Below, in pieces: positions 9,291 through 17,893 of a DNA stretch of 64,000 nt (position 1 is its first letter; every line of letters begins with the position of its first letter). Source of the DNA: Halomonas sp. 'Soap Lake #6' (GTDB taxonomy: Bacteria; Pseudomonadota; Gammaproteobacteria; Pseudomonadales; Halomonadaceae); contig NZ_CP020469.1 of the NCBI RefSeq assembly GCF_003031405.1, positions 4,030,001-4,094,000 on the forward strand, in the 5' to 3' direction. The notes under the pieces are model-generated. The model was given only the letters and a program-made list of their open reading frames with translations. It made no database searches and was not told the DNA's origin. The translations under genes were made by a program, and so were the position numbers.

Positions 9291-11087
9291 ATGATCGACT
9301 ACACCGCCCCGCTGCGTGATATGCAGTTTATCCTCGACGAGCTAGCCGGCCTCGAGGGCATCGCCGAGCTGCCCGGCTGCGAGGACGCCTCGGCGGACCT
9401 GGTAAGCGCGGTGCTGGAGGAGGCCGGCAAGTTCGCCAGCGGGGTGCTCGCCCCCCTCAACCCGATCGGTGATCGGCAAGGCTGCCAGCTGGAGGGCGGG
9501 CGGGTGATCACCCCCGAAGGCTGGCAAGCGGCCTACGATCAGTTCCGCGATGCTGGCTGGATTGGCCTCTCGTTACCACCAGAGCACGGTGGTCAGGGGC
9601 TGCCCAAGTTAGTCGCCACGCCCGTGTGGGAGATGTGGTTCTCCGCCAATATGGCCTTCGCCATGCTACCCCAGCTCAACGTGGGCCAGACCGAAGCGCT
9701 GATGATCGCCGCCAGCGAGACACAGAAGAGCATCTGGCTGGAGAAAATCGTCAGCGGCGAGTGGGCTGCCACCATGAATCTTACCGAACCCCAAGCCGGT
9801 TCAGACTTGGCCGCTACACGCATGCGTGCCGAGCCGACCGGTGAAGGAAACTACCGTCTATTCGGACAAAAGATCTATATCTCTTACGGCGAGCACGAAC
9901 TGACCCCCAATATTGTCCACTTGGTGCTCGCCCGGCTGCCCGACGCGCCGCCTGGGGTTAAAGGGCTGTCGCTATTTTTAGTACCCAAGTACCTGCTTGA
10001 TGCTCAAGGTGAACCCGGTGAGCAAAATGACCTTCGCTGTATCTCCATCGAGCACAAAATGGGCATTCATGGCAGCCCTACCTGCACCCTCAGCTATGGC
10101 GATCACAGCGGTGCTCTAGGCGAGCTTATCGGTGAGCCGCACCAAGGGCTTCAGACTATGTTTGTGATGATGAACGATGCCCGCTTCAACGTCGGGGTGC
10201 AGGGGGTAGCCCTGGGTGAGCGTGCTTATCAGGCAGCACTGACCTATGCACAGGAGCGGATTCAGGGCCGCAATGTGGTCACCGGCGCGACCGGCCAACC
10301 GATTATTGTCCACCCCGATGTAAAACGTATGTTGGTGTCGATGCGCGCCCGGCTAATGGCCATGCGCAGCCTGCTTTATACCGCCGCTGGCTGGTTCGAT
10401 ATCGCCCGCCACCATACCAATAACGATGTCGCTGACAAGCACCGCCGCTTGGTTGACCTACTGATGCCGGTGGCCAAGGGCTGGTGCACCGAGGTGGGCA
10501 ACGATCTCTGCGACGAGGCGATTCAGGTGTTTGGCGGCATGGGCTTCGTTGAGGAGACCGGGGTCGCCCAGCTGTTCCGCGATGCCCGGGTCATAACCAT
10601 CTACGAGGGCACCACCGGCATCCAGGCCAACGACCTGCTGGGCCGCAAAATACTACGCGAAGAGGGCGCCACCCTGCGCGAGCTGGTGAGTGAAATACGC
10701 GCCACCGTTACCCAGCTCAACGCTAATTCCCAGCTGAATGATATGGCGCAAGCCCTTGGTGCCCAAGCAACACTGCTTGAGGAAACCAGCGACTGGCTGC
10801 TGGCCCACAAAACCGAAACCGCCAACCTTTATGCCGGTGCCGTGCCGCTGCTACACCTGCTGGGTATCATCTGCGGGGCCTGGCAGATGGCGCGCCTGGC
10901 GCTTGCCGCCAGCGCCTGTCAAAACACCCTGGATCATACCCATGACAGCGACGCTGAATACCGACAAGGGCTGGTAGAACTGGCGCATTTCTATATGGAA
11001 ACCCAAGCGCCCCAGGCCTGGGCCCATGCTCATACCCTGAGGCACGCAGGCACAGTGCTAAGCCGTTTTCCTAGCGGCGAGCTGTAA
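9291..11087 (+). CDS. Acyl-CoA dehydrogenase, long form with C-terminal extension
   Basis: At 598 residues this FAD enzyme belongs to the long acyl-CoA dehydrogenase group (DmdC/AcdA-like) rather than the 380-residue classical form. It has an N-terminal helical domain, the flavin-contact segment MNLTEPQAGSDL near residue 165, and the catalytic base Glu439 in IYEGTTGIQAN. A C-terminal helical extension of about 130 residues follows. It introduces the 2,3-double bond into an acyl-CoA for the hydratase encoded upstream. The gene starts 9 nt after the SDR gene. Relatives act on fatty acyl-, phenylpropanoyl- and methylthiopropanoyl-CoA, so the substrate is open. Confidence 0.92.
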   Translation: MIDYTAPLRDMQFILDELAGLEGIAELPGCEDASADLVSAVLEEAGKFASGVLAPLNPIGDRQGCQLEGGRVITPEGWQAAYDQFRDAGWIGLSLPPEHGGQGLPKLVATPVWEMWFSANMAFAMLPQLNVGQTEALMIAASETQKSIWLEKIVSGEWAATMNLTEPQAGSDLAATRMRAEPTGEGNYRLFGQKIYISYGEHELTPNIVHLVLARLPDAPPGVKGLSLFLVPKYLLDAQGEPGEQNDLRCISIEHKMGIHGSPTCTLSYGDHSGALGELIGEPHQGLQTMFVMMNDARFNVGVQGVALGERAYQAALTYAQERIQGRNVVTGATGQPIIVHPDVKRMLVSMRARLMAMRSLLYTAAGWFDIARHHTNNDVADKHRRLVDLLMPVAKGWCTEVGNDLCDEAIQVFGGMGFVEETGVAQLFRDARVITIYEGTTGIQANDLLGRKILREEGATLRELVSEIRATVTQLNANSQLNDMAQALGAQATLLEETSDWLLAHKTETANLYAGAVPLLHLLGIICGAWQMARLALAASACQNTLDHTHDSDAEYRQGLVELAHFYMETQAPQAWAHAHTLRHAGTVLSRFPSGEL

Positions 11088-11172
11088 TGTTTTTCAGCAC
11101 GTTATTCCGATAAGAGTATTTCCCCTGAGACAAACGTCTCCTTGCATAAAAATCTCCGCCATTAAAAACACA

Positions 11173-11200
11173 AGGGCAACCCAACCGGGTTGCCCTTTTA
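11173..11200. terminator. Terminator between convergent transcription units
   Basis: Perfect 10-bp stem AGGGCAACCC / GGGTTGCCCT with a 4-nt loop, followed by TTTA on the plus strand. It lies between the acyl-CoA dehydrogenase (+) and the thiolase-like gene (-) and has A/T-rich flanks on both sides, so it may serve both. Confidence 0.85.
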
Positions 11201-11230
11201 GCGTCTTGTAAGACCGGTATAAACGACTTG

Positions 11231-12424
11231 TTAATCACCCACTTTGACGATCAGCGCGGCGGCGGAATCGCCCGCGGCACAGCCAGTGACCAGTGCATAG
11301 CCGCCGCCTTTCATTGCTGTTTCTTCAATCGCCTCGATCAGCAGTCGCGCCAGGGTGGGTGCCTGGGGGTGCCCGTAGACGAGCGAGGTGCCATAGTTGT
11401 TAAACGTATTGGCATCTAGCTCCAACGCTTTGGCTAAGTGCAGATCATTGACGATAAACGGCGAGTGGTTCTTGATCGTTTTAATTTGATCAAGGGTTAG
11501 GCCCGCCCGGTGAAGCACTCGCTTGACTGATTCCGCCGGTGCCATGGGCATATGGGCGGGCTTGGTGCGGGCGTGGCCGTAGGCAATAATTTGCACCGCC
11601 ATACGCGGGTCGCTGCTCATTTCCAGCGCCCGCTCCCGGGTCGTGACGACGATACCGGCATTGGCATCCGCCGGGTGGGTTTGAGCGCCGAAGGTATGAA
11701 TGCCATCGGGCTGGACACTGCGCAACCGGGCCAGAGCCTCGGCACTGGTGGCCGTCACCCCCTCATCGGCTTCAATCAGCTTGGTTTCCTTACGGGATAC
11801 GGCAGCTTCAATCGGGAACATATAGCGCTTCTGGAACGCGCGATCATTGGCCAACGCCTCTGCGTACTGCTCATAGCGGCGCAGGGTAAGCTCATCGGCC
11901 TGCTCACGGCTGAAACCATGCTCACGGGCGACGTTTTCCGCCGTCGTCAACATATCCTTACCGGTGGCGGGGTCGGCGGCGATATTGTCCATGTTCCAGT
12001 TTTCGGAAATTACCTCACCTCCGGGGCCATTGGGGTTCGGCCAAATGGTATGTGGGCCGTTGGAAGGACGGTCGGCGAGCAGGCAGTAAGTGGTCTCAAA
12101 ACTGCCGGACTCCACCGCCAGGGCGGCATTGAATACCGCCGTGGTAGCGGTAGCGCAGGCCTGGGAAATATTCTGGCCCGGTGCTTGGCCAGCCCCCATC
12201 ATGGCCGCCGCCCAGGGCGCGCCGTAGAAAATCGACTTCTGTCCCACCGAGACACCCAGATAAAGGTAATCAATCAGTGTCGGGTCGATGTCCCTTGAGG
12301 CAAACCAGCGTTTACTGGTGGCCGCACCGAGTTCAATAGAATTGATATTGGCTAGGCTTCCCATCCATTTGCAGAACGGGCTGGAGTAGTAGCCACCATA
12401 GGGTATGTAGGCATTGGTGAACAT
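11231..12424 (-). CDS. Thiolase-superfamily protein (acetyl-CoA acyltransferase-like)
   Basis: A 397-residue thiolase-fold protein. Cys90 in ISQACATATTA corresponds to the acylated cysteine of degradative thiolases. A GHPQAP segment and a C-terminal VTGCAAGDSAAALIV supply the usual His and second Cys. The usual NEAFA motif is replaced by NHSPF, as in divergent thiolase/lipid-transfer-type proteins. It would cleave the 3-ketoacyl-CoA made by the neighbouring SDR. It is transcribed with the CoA-transferase gene 87 nt upstream, convergent with the oxidation operon. An unusual substrate, for example aryl or branched, would fit the divergent active site. Confidence 0.82.
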   Translation of the reverse strand: MFTNAYIPYGGYYSSPFCKWMGSLANINSIELGAATSKRWFASRDIDPTLIDYLYLGVSVGQKSIFYGAPWAAAMMGAGQAPGQNISQACATATTAVFNAALAVESGSFETTYCLLADRPSNGPHTIWPNPNGPGGEVISENWNMDNIAADPATGKDMLTTAENVAREHGFSREQADELTLRRYEQYAEALANDRAFQKRYMFPIEAAVSRKETKLIEADEGVTATSAEALARLRSVQPDGIHTFGAQTHPADANAGIVVTTRERALEMSSDPRMAVQIIAYGHARTKPAHMPMAPAESVKRVLHRAGLTLDQIKTIKNHSPFIVNDLHLAKALELDANTFNNYGTSLVYGHPQAPTLARLLIEAIEETAMKGGGYALVTGCAAGDSAAALIVKVGD

Positions 12425-12511
12425 AGTAATGAGGCCTCTCGTTCGGGTAGCAACAGGGCCTCAACATCTTATTCACCACCTTTAACGGTGTGAGAGGCCC
12501 TAACCTGATGA

Positions 12512-14098
12512 TCAGTCGCGGGCCAGATGCTCGCGAAGGTCGCCCCACTGGGGCTGGAAAATACCGGCGGGCATCTCGCGTAATTCATCCGCAATCCGCG
12601 GCACGAAGTCCATGGCCGCGAGAATGTCGCGTTCAATATCAACCCCCGGCGCTATCTCGGTAAGCGTAATTTCGCCGTTGAGCAGTTCGAAAACGCAGCG
12701 CTCGGTAATGTAGAGCACCGGCTTGCCGATCTCGTGAGCGTAGCGGCCGCTAAAGGTGATTTGATCAACGCGCTGCACAAACTTGCGCCGCTGGCCCTCT
12801 GTGCGAATCTGGATGCGGCCTTCTTCAACGACCACCTCGCCGCCATTGGTGAAGGTGCCGCAGAACACTACCTTGCGCGCATTCTGGCTGATATTGATAA
12901 AGCCGCCGGGGCCAACCACCTTGTCACCGAACTTACTGACGTTGAGGTTGCCCTCGTGGTCGGTTTGGGCCAATCCCAAGAAGCAAACATCCAGGCCGCC
13001 TCCGTCGTAGAAATCAAATTGATAGCCGTGGTCGATAATCGCCTCAGCGTTGTAGGCGGTAGCGAAGTCGCCACCGCTGGCGGGCACCCCACCGTAGGTA
13101 CCGAGTTCGGTAGTCAATGTCATCAAGTCGCTGACACCCTCCTCGGCCGCCACGCTGGAAACCCCCTCGGGCATGCCGATGCCCAGATTGACGATGCCGC
13201 CTGCTGGCAACTCCATGGCGGCGCGCCGAGCGATGACCTTACGGGGATCCAGTGGCAGCGGCTTGATGCCCCCCAGGGGCATTTTCAGATCACCGGAAAG
13301 CGCGGGGTTGTAGGTGGTGGTAATGGTCTGCATATGCTGTTCGGGCGCGGCGACCACCACAAAATCGACAAGATCAGCCGGCACCTTGACCTGCTTGGGG
13401 TGCAGGCTGCCCTGAGTCGCCAGGTACTCCACCTGGGCAATCACAATGCCGCCGCTATTTTTGGCTGCCTGGGCCATGGAGAGTTGCTCAAGAAACAGCG
13501 CTTCGCGCTCCATGCTCAGATTGCCCCGCTCATCGGCGGTGGTAGCGCGGATCACCGCTACATTGACCGGGAAGGTGCGATACAACAACCACTCTTCGCC
13601 CTCAAGTTCAACCAGCTTGGCCAGGTTTTCCGCAGCAACGGCATTGGCCTTGCCACCTTCCAGACGCGGATCAACAAAGGTGCCAAGCCCTACCTTGCTG
13701 ATCACCCCCGGCTTTTTACCGGCAATGTGCCGCCATAGGTGAGCCAGCACGCCCTGGGGCAACAGATATCCTTCCGTAAGGTTATTACGAATCAGCTCAC
13801 CCATTCGCGGTGCTTGGCCGGTATGACCGCTGATCAGCCGTTTGACCAGCCCCTCATGACCAAGGTGATTCATACCGCGGGTTTTACCGTCGCCACAGCC
13901 GCAGCTATGGGCCACGGTGAGGTCCCGCGGGCTGCCGGTTTCCACAAAACGCGCTTCAAGTGCCGCAGCCACGGCCTCGGCGAAACCGCACATGCCCGCG
14001 GTGGTCCAGATGACGGTATCACCATCCTCAATCAAGCTGGCTGCCGTGGCGCTGTCTATCAGCTTGGTACTACCGATACTCTTATTCACTGATTTCAC
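12512..14098 (-). CDS. Acyl-CoA:acetate / 3-ketoacid CoA-transferase, alpha-beta fused
   Basis: This 528-residue protein carries the alpha and beta halves of a family I CoA-transferase in one chain, as in YdiF and propionate CoA-transferase. The beta half begins around residue 285 and contains the catalytic Glu331 in TTELGTYGG. It would activate an imported acid by moving CoA from acetyl- or succinyl-CoA. The gene lies between the TRAP permease and the thiolase-like gene on the same strand, which suggests that the TRAP cargo is activated here and then oxidised by the beta-oxidation set. GAGAGGTGAAATC before the ATG is a good ribosome binding site. Confidence 0.88.
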   Translation of the reverse strand: MKSVNKSIGSTKLIDSATAASLIEDGDTVIWTTAGMCGFAEAVAAALEARFVETGSPRDLTVAHSCGCGDGKTRGMNHLGHEGLVKRLISGHTGQAPRMGELIRNNLTEGYLLPQGVLAHLWRHIAGKKPGVISKVGLGTFVDPRLEGGKANAVAAENLAKLVELEGEEWLLYRTFPVNVAVIRATTADERGNLSMEREALFLEQLSMAQAAKNSGGIVIAQVEYLATQGSLHPKQVKVPADLVDFVVVAAPEQHMQTITTTYNPALSGDLKMPLGGIKPLPLDPRKVIARRAAMELPAGGIVNLGIGMPEGVSSVAAEEGVSDLMTLTTELGTYGGVPASGGDFATAYNAEAIIDHGYQFDFYDGGGLDVCFLGLAQTDHEGNLNVSKFGDKVVGPGGFINISQNARKVVFCGTFTNGGEVVVEEGRIQIRTEGQRRKFVQRVDQITFSGRYAHEIGKPVLYITERCVFELLNGEITLTEIAPGVDIERDILAAMDFVPRIADELREMPAGIFQPQWGDLREHLARD

Positions 14099-14107
14099 CT
14101 CTCTATA

Positions 14108-14146
14108 GAGCTACGATTAAGAGCTATTATTAAGAGCTATGATTAG
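14108..14146. repeat. Three tandem 13-bp repeats between dctM and the CoA-transferase gene
   Basis: GAGCTACGATTAA, GAGCTATTATTAA and GAGCTATGATTAG follow each other without a gap. The last copy contains the dctM stop codon (TAA on the minus strand, 14143-14145), and the first ends 9 nt before the CoA-transferase ATG region. Confidence 0.85.
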
Positions 14147-15441
14147 CTGCCCGTCAGCACCAGCACGATTTGGGGATAGAACACCACCAGCGCTACCACG
14201 ACGATGTCCGCCACCAGGAAGGTCGAAACCCCTTTGAAGATATCCATCAACGAGGCGTACTCCCCCGCCACCCCTTTAATCACGAAGATGTTCATGCCCA
14301 CCGGCGGCGTTATCATGCCGATTTCAAGTAGCTTCACCAGCAGCACACCGAACCAGATCAGGCTGACATCGTAGAGCTCGAAAATTGGCAGTAGTACCGG
14401 CAGCGTCACCAGCATCGAGCCGAAGGGTTCCATAAACAGCCCAAGTACCAGATAAATAAGCACGACAATCAGCATTAGCTGTAGATAAGAAGGATCCCAG
14501 CCACTAACGGCACTGGTGATATAACCAGCCACGCCACTCAGGCTTAAAAACAGCGTGAACATGCTGGCACCAGCACCAATAATCAGCAGTGCTGAGGTGG
14601 TAGAGAGCGTTTCCAACAGGGCTTCTTTCATGGCTTTTTTGGTCAGCCGCTTCAGCACCAGTCCAATCAGTATCGCCCCAGCCGCGCCCACGGCACCGGC
14701 TTCAGTGGCGGTAAAAACACCTGAGAACAGTCCACCGAAGATCAACACCCCTAATACCAGCACTGGCCAGATCTCGAACAGTGCTTGCCGGGGTGAAATA
14801 TCGCGGGCACCAATCGCTTCACGGGGCACAATATCCGGGCGCAGCCAGCTCACCATTAGGATCACAATGCAGTAACTCACCGCGGTCAGCAGGCCAATGG
14901 TGATACCGCCCAAAAAGACCTGGGTGATCGAGACCTGGGCAAACACACCGTAGACAATCATCAGAATACTCGGTGGGATCAGCGCCCCAATGGTGCCCCC
15001 CGCGGCGATGGTGCCGCAGGCAAAGCTGGGCTGATAACCACCCTTGACCATTTCAGGAATCGCGATGCGCCCCATGGCCGCTGAGCAGGCCACACTGGAA
15101 CCGCTAACGGCAGCAAACCCGGAGCTGGCGAAAATGCTCGAAATGGCCACGCCCCCCGGCAACCAGCGAAATACCACCTTGGCGGCATTGAACAGCCCAT
15201 TAGTAAGTCCGGTGTGATAACAGACGAAGCCCATCAGCAGAAACATCGGCACCGCGCTGAGCGTCCACTTGGAGATAAACTCATAGGGGGTTGAGGAGAG
15301 CATGCCAATGGCCGTCTCCCAACCGAACATCATTGTCATACCGCCCAGCGAGACCGCTACCAACGCCAGCGCCACCGGTACGCGCAGCGCCAGTAACAGC
15401 AGCAGAATCGCCAGACCATAAAAACCAATTGCAACGGACAT
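14143..15441 (-). CDS. dctM: TRAP transporter large permease subunit (DctM type)
   Basis: The large membrane subunit of a tripartite ATP-independent periplasmic transporter: 432 residues and about 12 membrane helices, starting MSVAIGFYGLAILLLLLALR. Typical features are SAVPMFLLMGFVCYHTG near residue 60, GTIGALIPPSILMIVYG near 150 and ITPPVGMNIFVIKGV near 380. The frame is open further upstream to 15567, but that would overlap dctQ by 120 nt and begin with a cysteine-rich non-membrane stretch. The start at 15441, 5 nt after the dctQ stop, is therefore preferred. With the adjacent subunits it imports an organic acid, probably the substrate of the CoA-transferase encoded next to it. Confidence 0.93.
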   Translation of the reverse strand: MSVAIGFYGLAILLLLLALRVPVALALVAVSLGGMTMMFGWETAIGMLSSTPYEFISKWTLSAVPMFLLMGFVCYHTGLTNGLFNAAKVVFRWLPGGVAISSIFASSGFAAVSGSSVACSAAMGRIAIPEMVKGGYQPSFACGTIAAGGTIGALIPPSILMIVYGVFAQVSITQVFLGGITIGLLTAVSYCIVILMVSWLRPDIVPREAIGARDISPRQALFEIWPVLVLGVLIFGGLFSGVFTATEAGAVGAAGAILIGLVLKRLTKKAMKEALLETLSTTSALLIIGAGASMFTLFLSLSGVAGYITSAVSGWDPSYLQLMLIVVLIYLVLGLFMEPFGSMLVTLPVLLPIFELYDVSLIWFGVLLVKLLEIGMITPPVGMNIFVIKGVAGEYASLMDIFKGVSTFLVADIVVVALVVFYPQIVLVLTGS

Positions 15442-15446
15442 GAACG

Positions 15447-15965
15447 TTACCTTTTGTGTTGCGCAGGAGGGGTGTACTTGGTGCCCGTTGCCTGCAGCGG
15501 CAGCCTGACCACACATACCAGCGCAGCCAGCGCAAACGCTACAGGCAGTGCAAAGTAGGTGGGCCAAACCGGCATCGGCACATTGAGCGACATTACATAA
15601 GCGCCTATCTGATACTGCTCAACGGCTTTGTCCCAGGTCGCTACGGCCAGCACGATATAAATAGCCGCGGATAGCACCGATACCAGCACGTCCGAGACCC
15701 GAATCAGCCAGGGCGCCATCATGCTTTCCAAGGCTTCGACACTGATCATCTCTCTGCGCCACTCCACCCAACCAAGGGGCAGCAGTGCCAGGGTGATCAA
15801 GTAGTAGCGAGTCACTAGCTCAAGGGTGGCGGGTATTGAGATCGACAGCGTCGAGCGCAGCACCACATCCAGGGTGATATGCACCACCATCAGCAAAATG
15901 CTCAGTATGCCTAGCATCGCTAGTCCAACAGCGGCAAGATTAGTCAGACGGTATACAACAGCCAT
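15447..15965 (-). CDS. dctQ: TRAP transporter small permease subunit (DctQ type)
   Basis: A 172-residue protein with four membrane helices. It begins MAVVYRLTNLAAVG and has the family-typical motif RREMISVEALESM between helices 2 and 3. The start at 15965 is chosen because GGAG lies 8 nt upstream. The frame is open to 16049, but that start would overlap dctP by 32 nt. It pairs with DctM in the inner membrane. Confidence 0.9.
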   Translation of the reverse strand: MAVVYRLTNLAAVGLAMLGILSILLMVVHITLDVVLRSTLSISIPATLELVTRYYLITLALLPLGWVEWRREMISVEALESMMAPWLIRVSDVLVSVLSAAIYIVLAVATWDKAVEQYQIGAYVMSLNVPMPVWPTYFALPVAFALAALVCVVRLPLQATGTKYTPPAQHKR

Positions 15966-15987
15966 GGGGGAATCTCCGACAGCAAAT

Positions 15988-16005
15988 GTCGGCCCCAGGG
16001 CCGAC
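15988..16005 (-). other. Hairpin between dctP and dctQ
   Basis: GTCGGCC and GGCCGAC form a 7-bp GC-rich stem with a 4-nt loop just after the dctP stop codon. No T-run follows, so it is more likely a stabilising or attenuating hairpin than a full terminator. Confidence 0.6.
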
Positions 16006-16017
16006 GTGTCACGAATA

Positions 16018-17151
16018 TCAGCTACCGTAGGAGGAGAAGTCGACATCACTCCAGATCTCGCGCTTCATAGCCTCGGCGACCGCCTCAGGATCAGCACCCG
16101 TCTCTTCAACGATGGCTGTCCATTTCTCGACCAGCGCCTGGAAGCGTTCAATCTTGCTTGCCGCATCCTCTATGCCGTAGCGGCTCTCCGCCTGCTCGAC
16201 CGCATAGGCCAGATCCTCTTCAAGAAATGCTGGAATCGCATCAATAAGGTCTTGTTCAGGCGCAATCATTTCGATGCCGCTAGCACCAGCAATTTCGCGC
16301 GCTTCATCGGCCATGTCGTAGCCCCAGCGCTGAGTGATGGCCGTACTGGCCTCGGTGGAGGCATTAATCATCGCCTCGCGCTCATCTACCGATAGACCTT
16401 CCCAGGTACGCTGACCAACGGCATGGGAGATGGTGCTGTGGAAAGTACCCAGCTCGATATCCGTTACATACTTGATGACATCGTCCAAGCGGAAGGAGAT
16501 GATGTCAGCGATGGAAGCAATGGTGCCTTCGATCACCCCCTGGGAGAGCGACTCATAGGTCTCTCCCACCGACATAGTGGCTGGCGTTAAGCCCACTGAC
16601 TCTGCCCAGCGGGAGTACTGAGGGCCGCCAACCCGCATACGCAGGCCGCGTAGATCATCAACAGAGCGCACCGGCTTAGTGCTTAAGATGCGGTAGAGAT
16701 CCGACGCATGGGAGCTGGTGTAGACGATACCCAGTTTTTTGAACTCGGCCTGACACTCCGCGCAGGTAACGATATATTCGGTAATCGCAGCCCCCATGGC
16801 GTGGGGCGTTGTGCCTAGAAAAGCCAGATCCCCCACCAGATTAAACTCAGGAAGATCCGCCGGGAAATAGGCAGGCAGGAACAGCCCTACTTCCACCAAT
16901 CCGCTACGCATGGCATTACGCATATTGCCGATATTAGCCACTTCGGTACCCAGCAGATTGCCCGTTAGTCCGCCGTCCGTCTTCTCCTCCAGGCGCTCGG
17001 CGAATAGAGTAAACATCGGGTTATAGGCCGGGTGCGCGGGCGGCACACCCGGTGCCATACGCAGCTCTCGAGCTTGAGAGTGCGCTGAAAATGCCAGGCT
17101 TCCGACGGTAATGGCGATGGCCAGTGTTTTCATCAGGGGACGATAGGACAT
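16018..17151 (-). CDS. dctP: TRAP transporter substrate-binding protein (DctP type)
   Basis: A 377-residue periplasmic solute receptor. The signal peptide runs to about residue 27 (SLAFSAHSQA), followed by RELRMAPGVPPAHPAYN. RGLRMRVGG near residue 170 carries the arginine that usually clamps a carboxylate. It is the first gene of a minus-strand run dctP-dctQ-dctM-CoA-transferase-thiolase. The cargo is probably a carboxylic acid used by the adjacent beta-oxidation genes; its identity is not known. The protein is acidic, as expected for a halophile's periplasm. Confidence 0.92.
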   Translation of the reverse strand: MSYRPLMKTLAIAITVGSLAFSAHSQARELRMAPGVPPAHPAYNPMFTLFAERLEEKTDGGLTGNLLGTEVANIGNMRNAMRSGLVEVGLFLPAYFPADLPEFNLVGDLAFLGTTPHAMGAAITEYIVTCAECQAEFKKLGIVYTSSHASDLYRILSTKPVRSVDDLRGLRMRVGGPQYSRWAESVGLTPATMSVGETYESLSQGVIEGTIASIADIISFRLDDVIKYVTDIELGTFHSTISHAVGQRTWEGLSVDEREAMINASTEASTAITQRWGYDMADEAREIAGASGIEMIAPEQDLIDAIPAFLEEDLAYAVEQAESRYGIEDAASKIERFQALVEKWTAIVEETGADPEAVAEAMKREIWSDVDFSSYGS

Positions 17152-17610
17152 GGGGCACCTCTGTGGCTGACGTTATATTTGTTTATAATAACAACAATAG
17201 TAAAACACACCTATTTAGTAGCTGATTATAGACCACATAACCACTTACTCCGATACGAGACTTTGGTAGGGCCTCACCTTTCAGTGAAATGCCTATCCAC
17301 TCATATCAGGCTATACGCGAAATTTGCCCGCAGTGGGTGCCCACACTTGTGCGCACTGGCCTAAGAGGCTGGTACGGTTAAGAGACGGTATAAAAAAAGA
17401 CGCTATTAAAGAGAGGACACACAGAGTCACTGCGACGCTTTCCGGAGGGAACTGTTCGTTAAAGGGCCGTTCAGGTTCGGCCCAAAATAGCGGGGGGAAC
17501 GAGGATGACTGCCTATAACATCCTTGGCATGGCGTATTTACGCGTGTTCTCTAGCTATTCTTGGCTAGCGGTAAGCAAACTCTTCAAGTGCTTTTCCCTG
17601 CTCAATATGC
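17152..17610. other. Intergenic region upstream of dctP
   Basis: About 460 bases hold the dctP promoter at the left end (AT-rich TTATAATAACAACAATAG) and no gene I can support. A short frame from the ATG near 17503 with GGGGGGAACGAGG before it runs into the next terminator, but it has no recognisable content. Confidence 0.4.
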
Positions 17611-17646
17611 AAAAAAGGCCAGTGCAAATTGCGCTAGCCTTTTTGT
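17611..17646. terminator. Bidirectional terminator-like hairpin
   Basis: AAAAAAGGC and GCCTTTTTG flank an inner stem AGTGCAA / TTGCGCT with one wobble, giving a long stem with A and T runs on both sides. It ends 30 nt after the stop codon of the small minus-strand gene at 17677, which supports that gene being transcribed. Confidence 0.8.
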
Positions 17647-17676
17647 TTCTCTCTACACGCTGCAAGCTGTAAAGCA

Positions 17677-17808
17677 TTAGATACCGTAGCGATTGAATAG
17701 ATGAGCCCGGTGGTGGCGGTAGGCACTTTCGGTCATACGATCAAGTAAGCGGTATGCCACTAGGCCGATACGCTTGATCAGAGAAGGGCGGGAGACGGGA
17801 GTCGTCAT
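17677..17808 (-). CDS. Small basic hypothetical protein
   Basis: A 43-residue basic frame begins MTTPVSRPSLIKRIGLVAYR and contains one moderately hydrophobic helix (IGLVAYRLL) and many His and Arg residues at the C-terminus. I do not recognise the family. A strong terminator just downstream supports expression. The frame can be extended to 17859, but the extra residues have no better ribosome binding site. The ribosome binding site is weak in both cases. Confidence 0.4.
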   Translation of the reverse strand: MTTPVSRPSLIKRIGLVAYRLLDRMTESAYRHHRAHLFNRYGI

Positions 17809-17893
17809 AGCAGTAGTACCTAACAATTTAGTGAGGATGCTAATAGCATAGCCAAGCATTAGACTTTAGTCCAACACTGACGACTTGCGCGCC

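Noticed and set aside
11552..12298. A 248-residue plus-strand open frame
   Set aside because: It is antisense to the thiolase-like gene and has a glycine/histidine-rich sequence typical of a mirror frame.
12734..13738. A 334-residue plus-strand open frame
   Set aside because: It is antisense to the CoA-transferase gene, which has a clear catalytic motif. The plus-strand frame has no recognisable domain and is a high-GC shadow.
14143..15567. Longer dctM start at 15567
   Set aside because: It would overlap dctQ by 120 nt and add a cysteine-rich N-terminus unlike DctM proteins. The start at 15441 fits.
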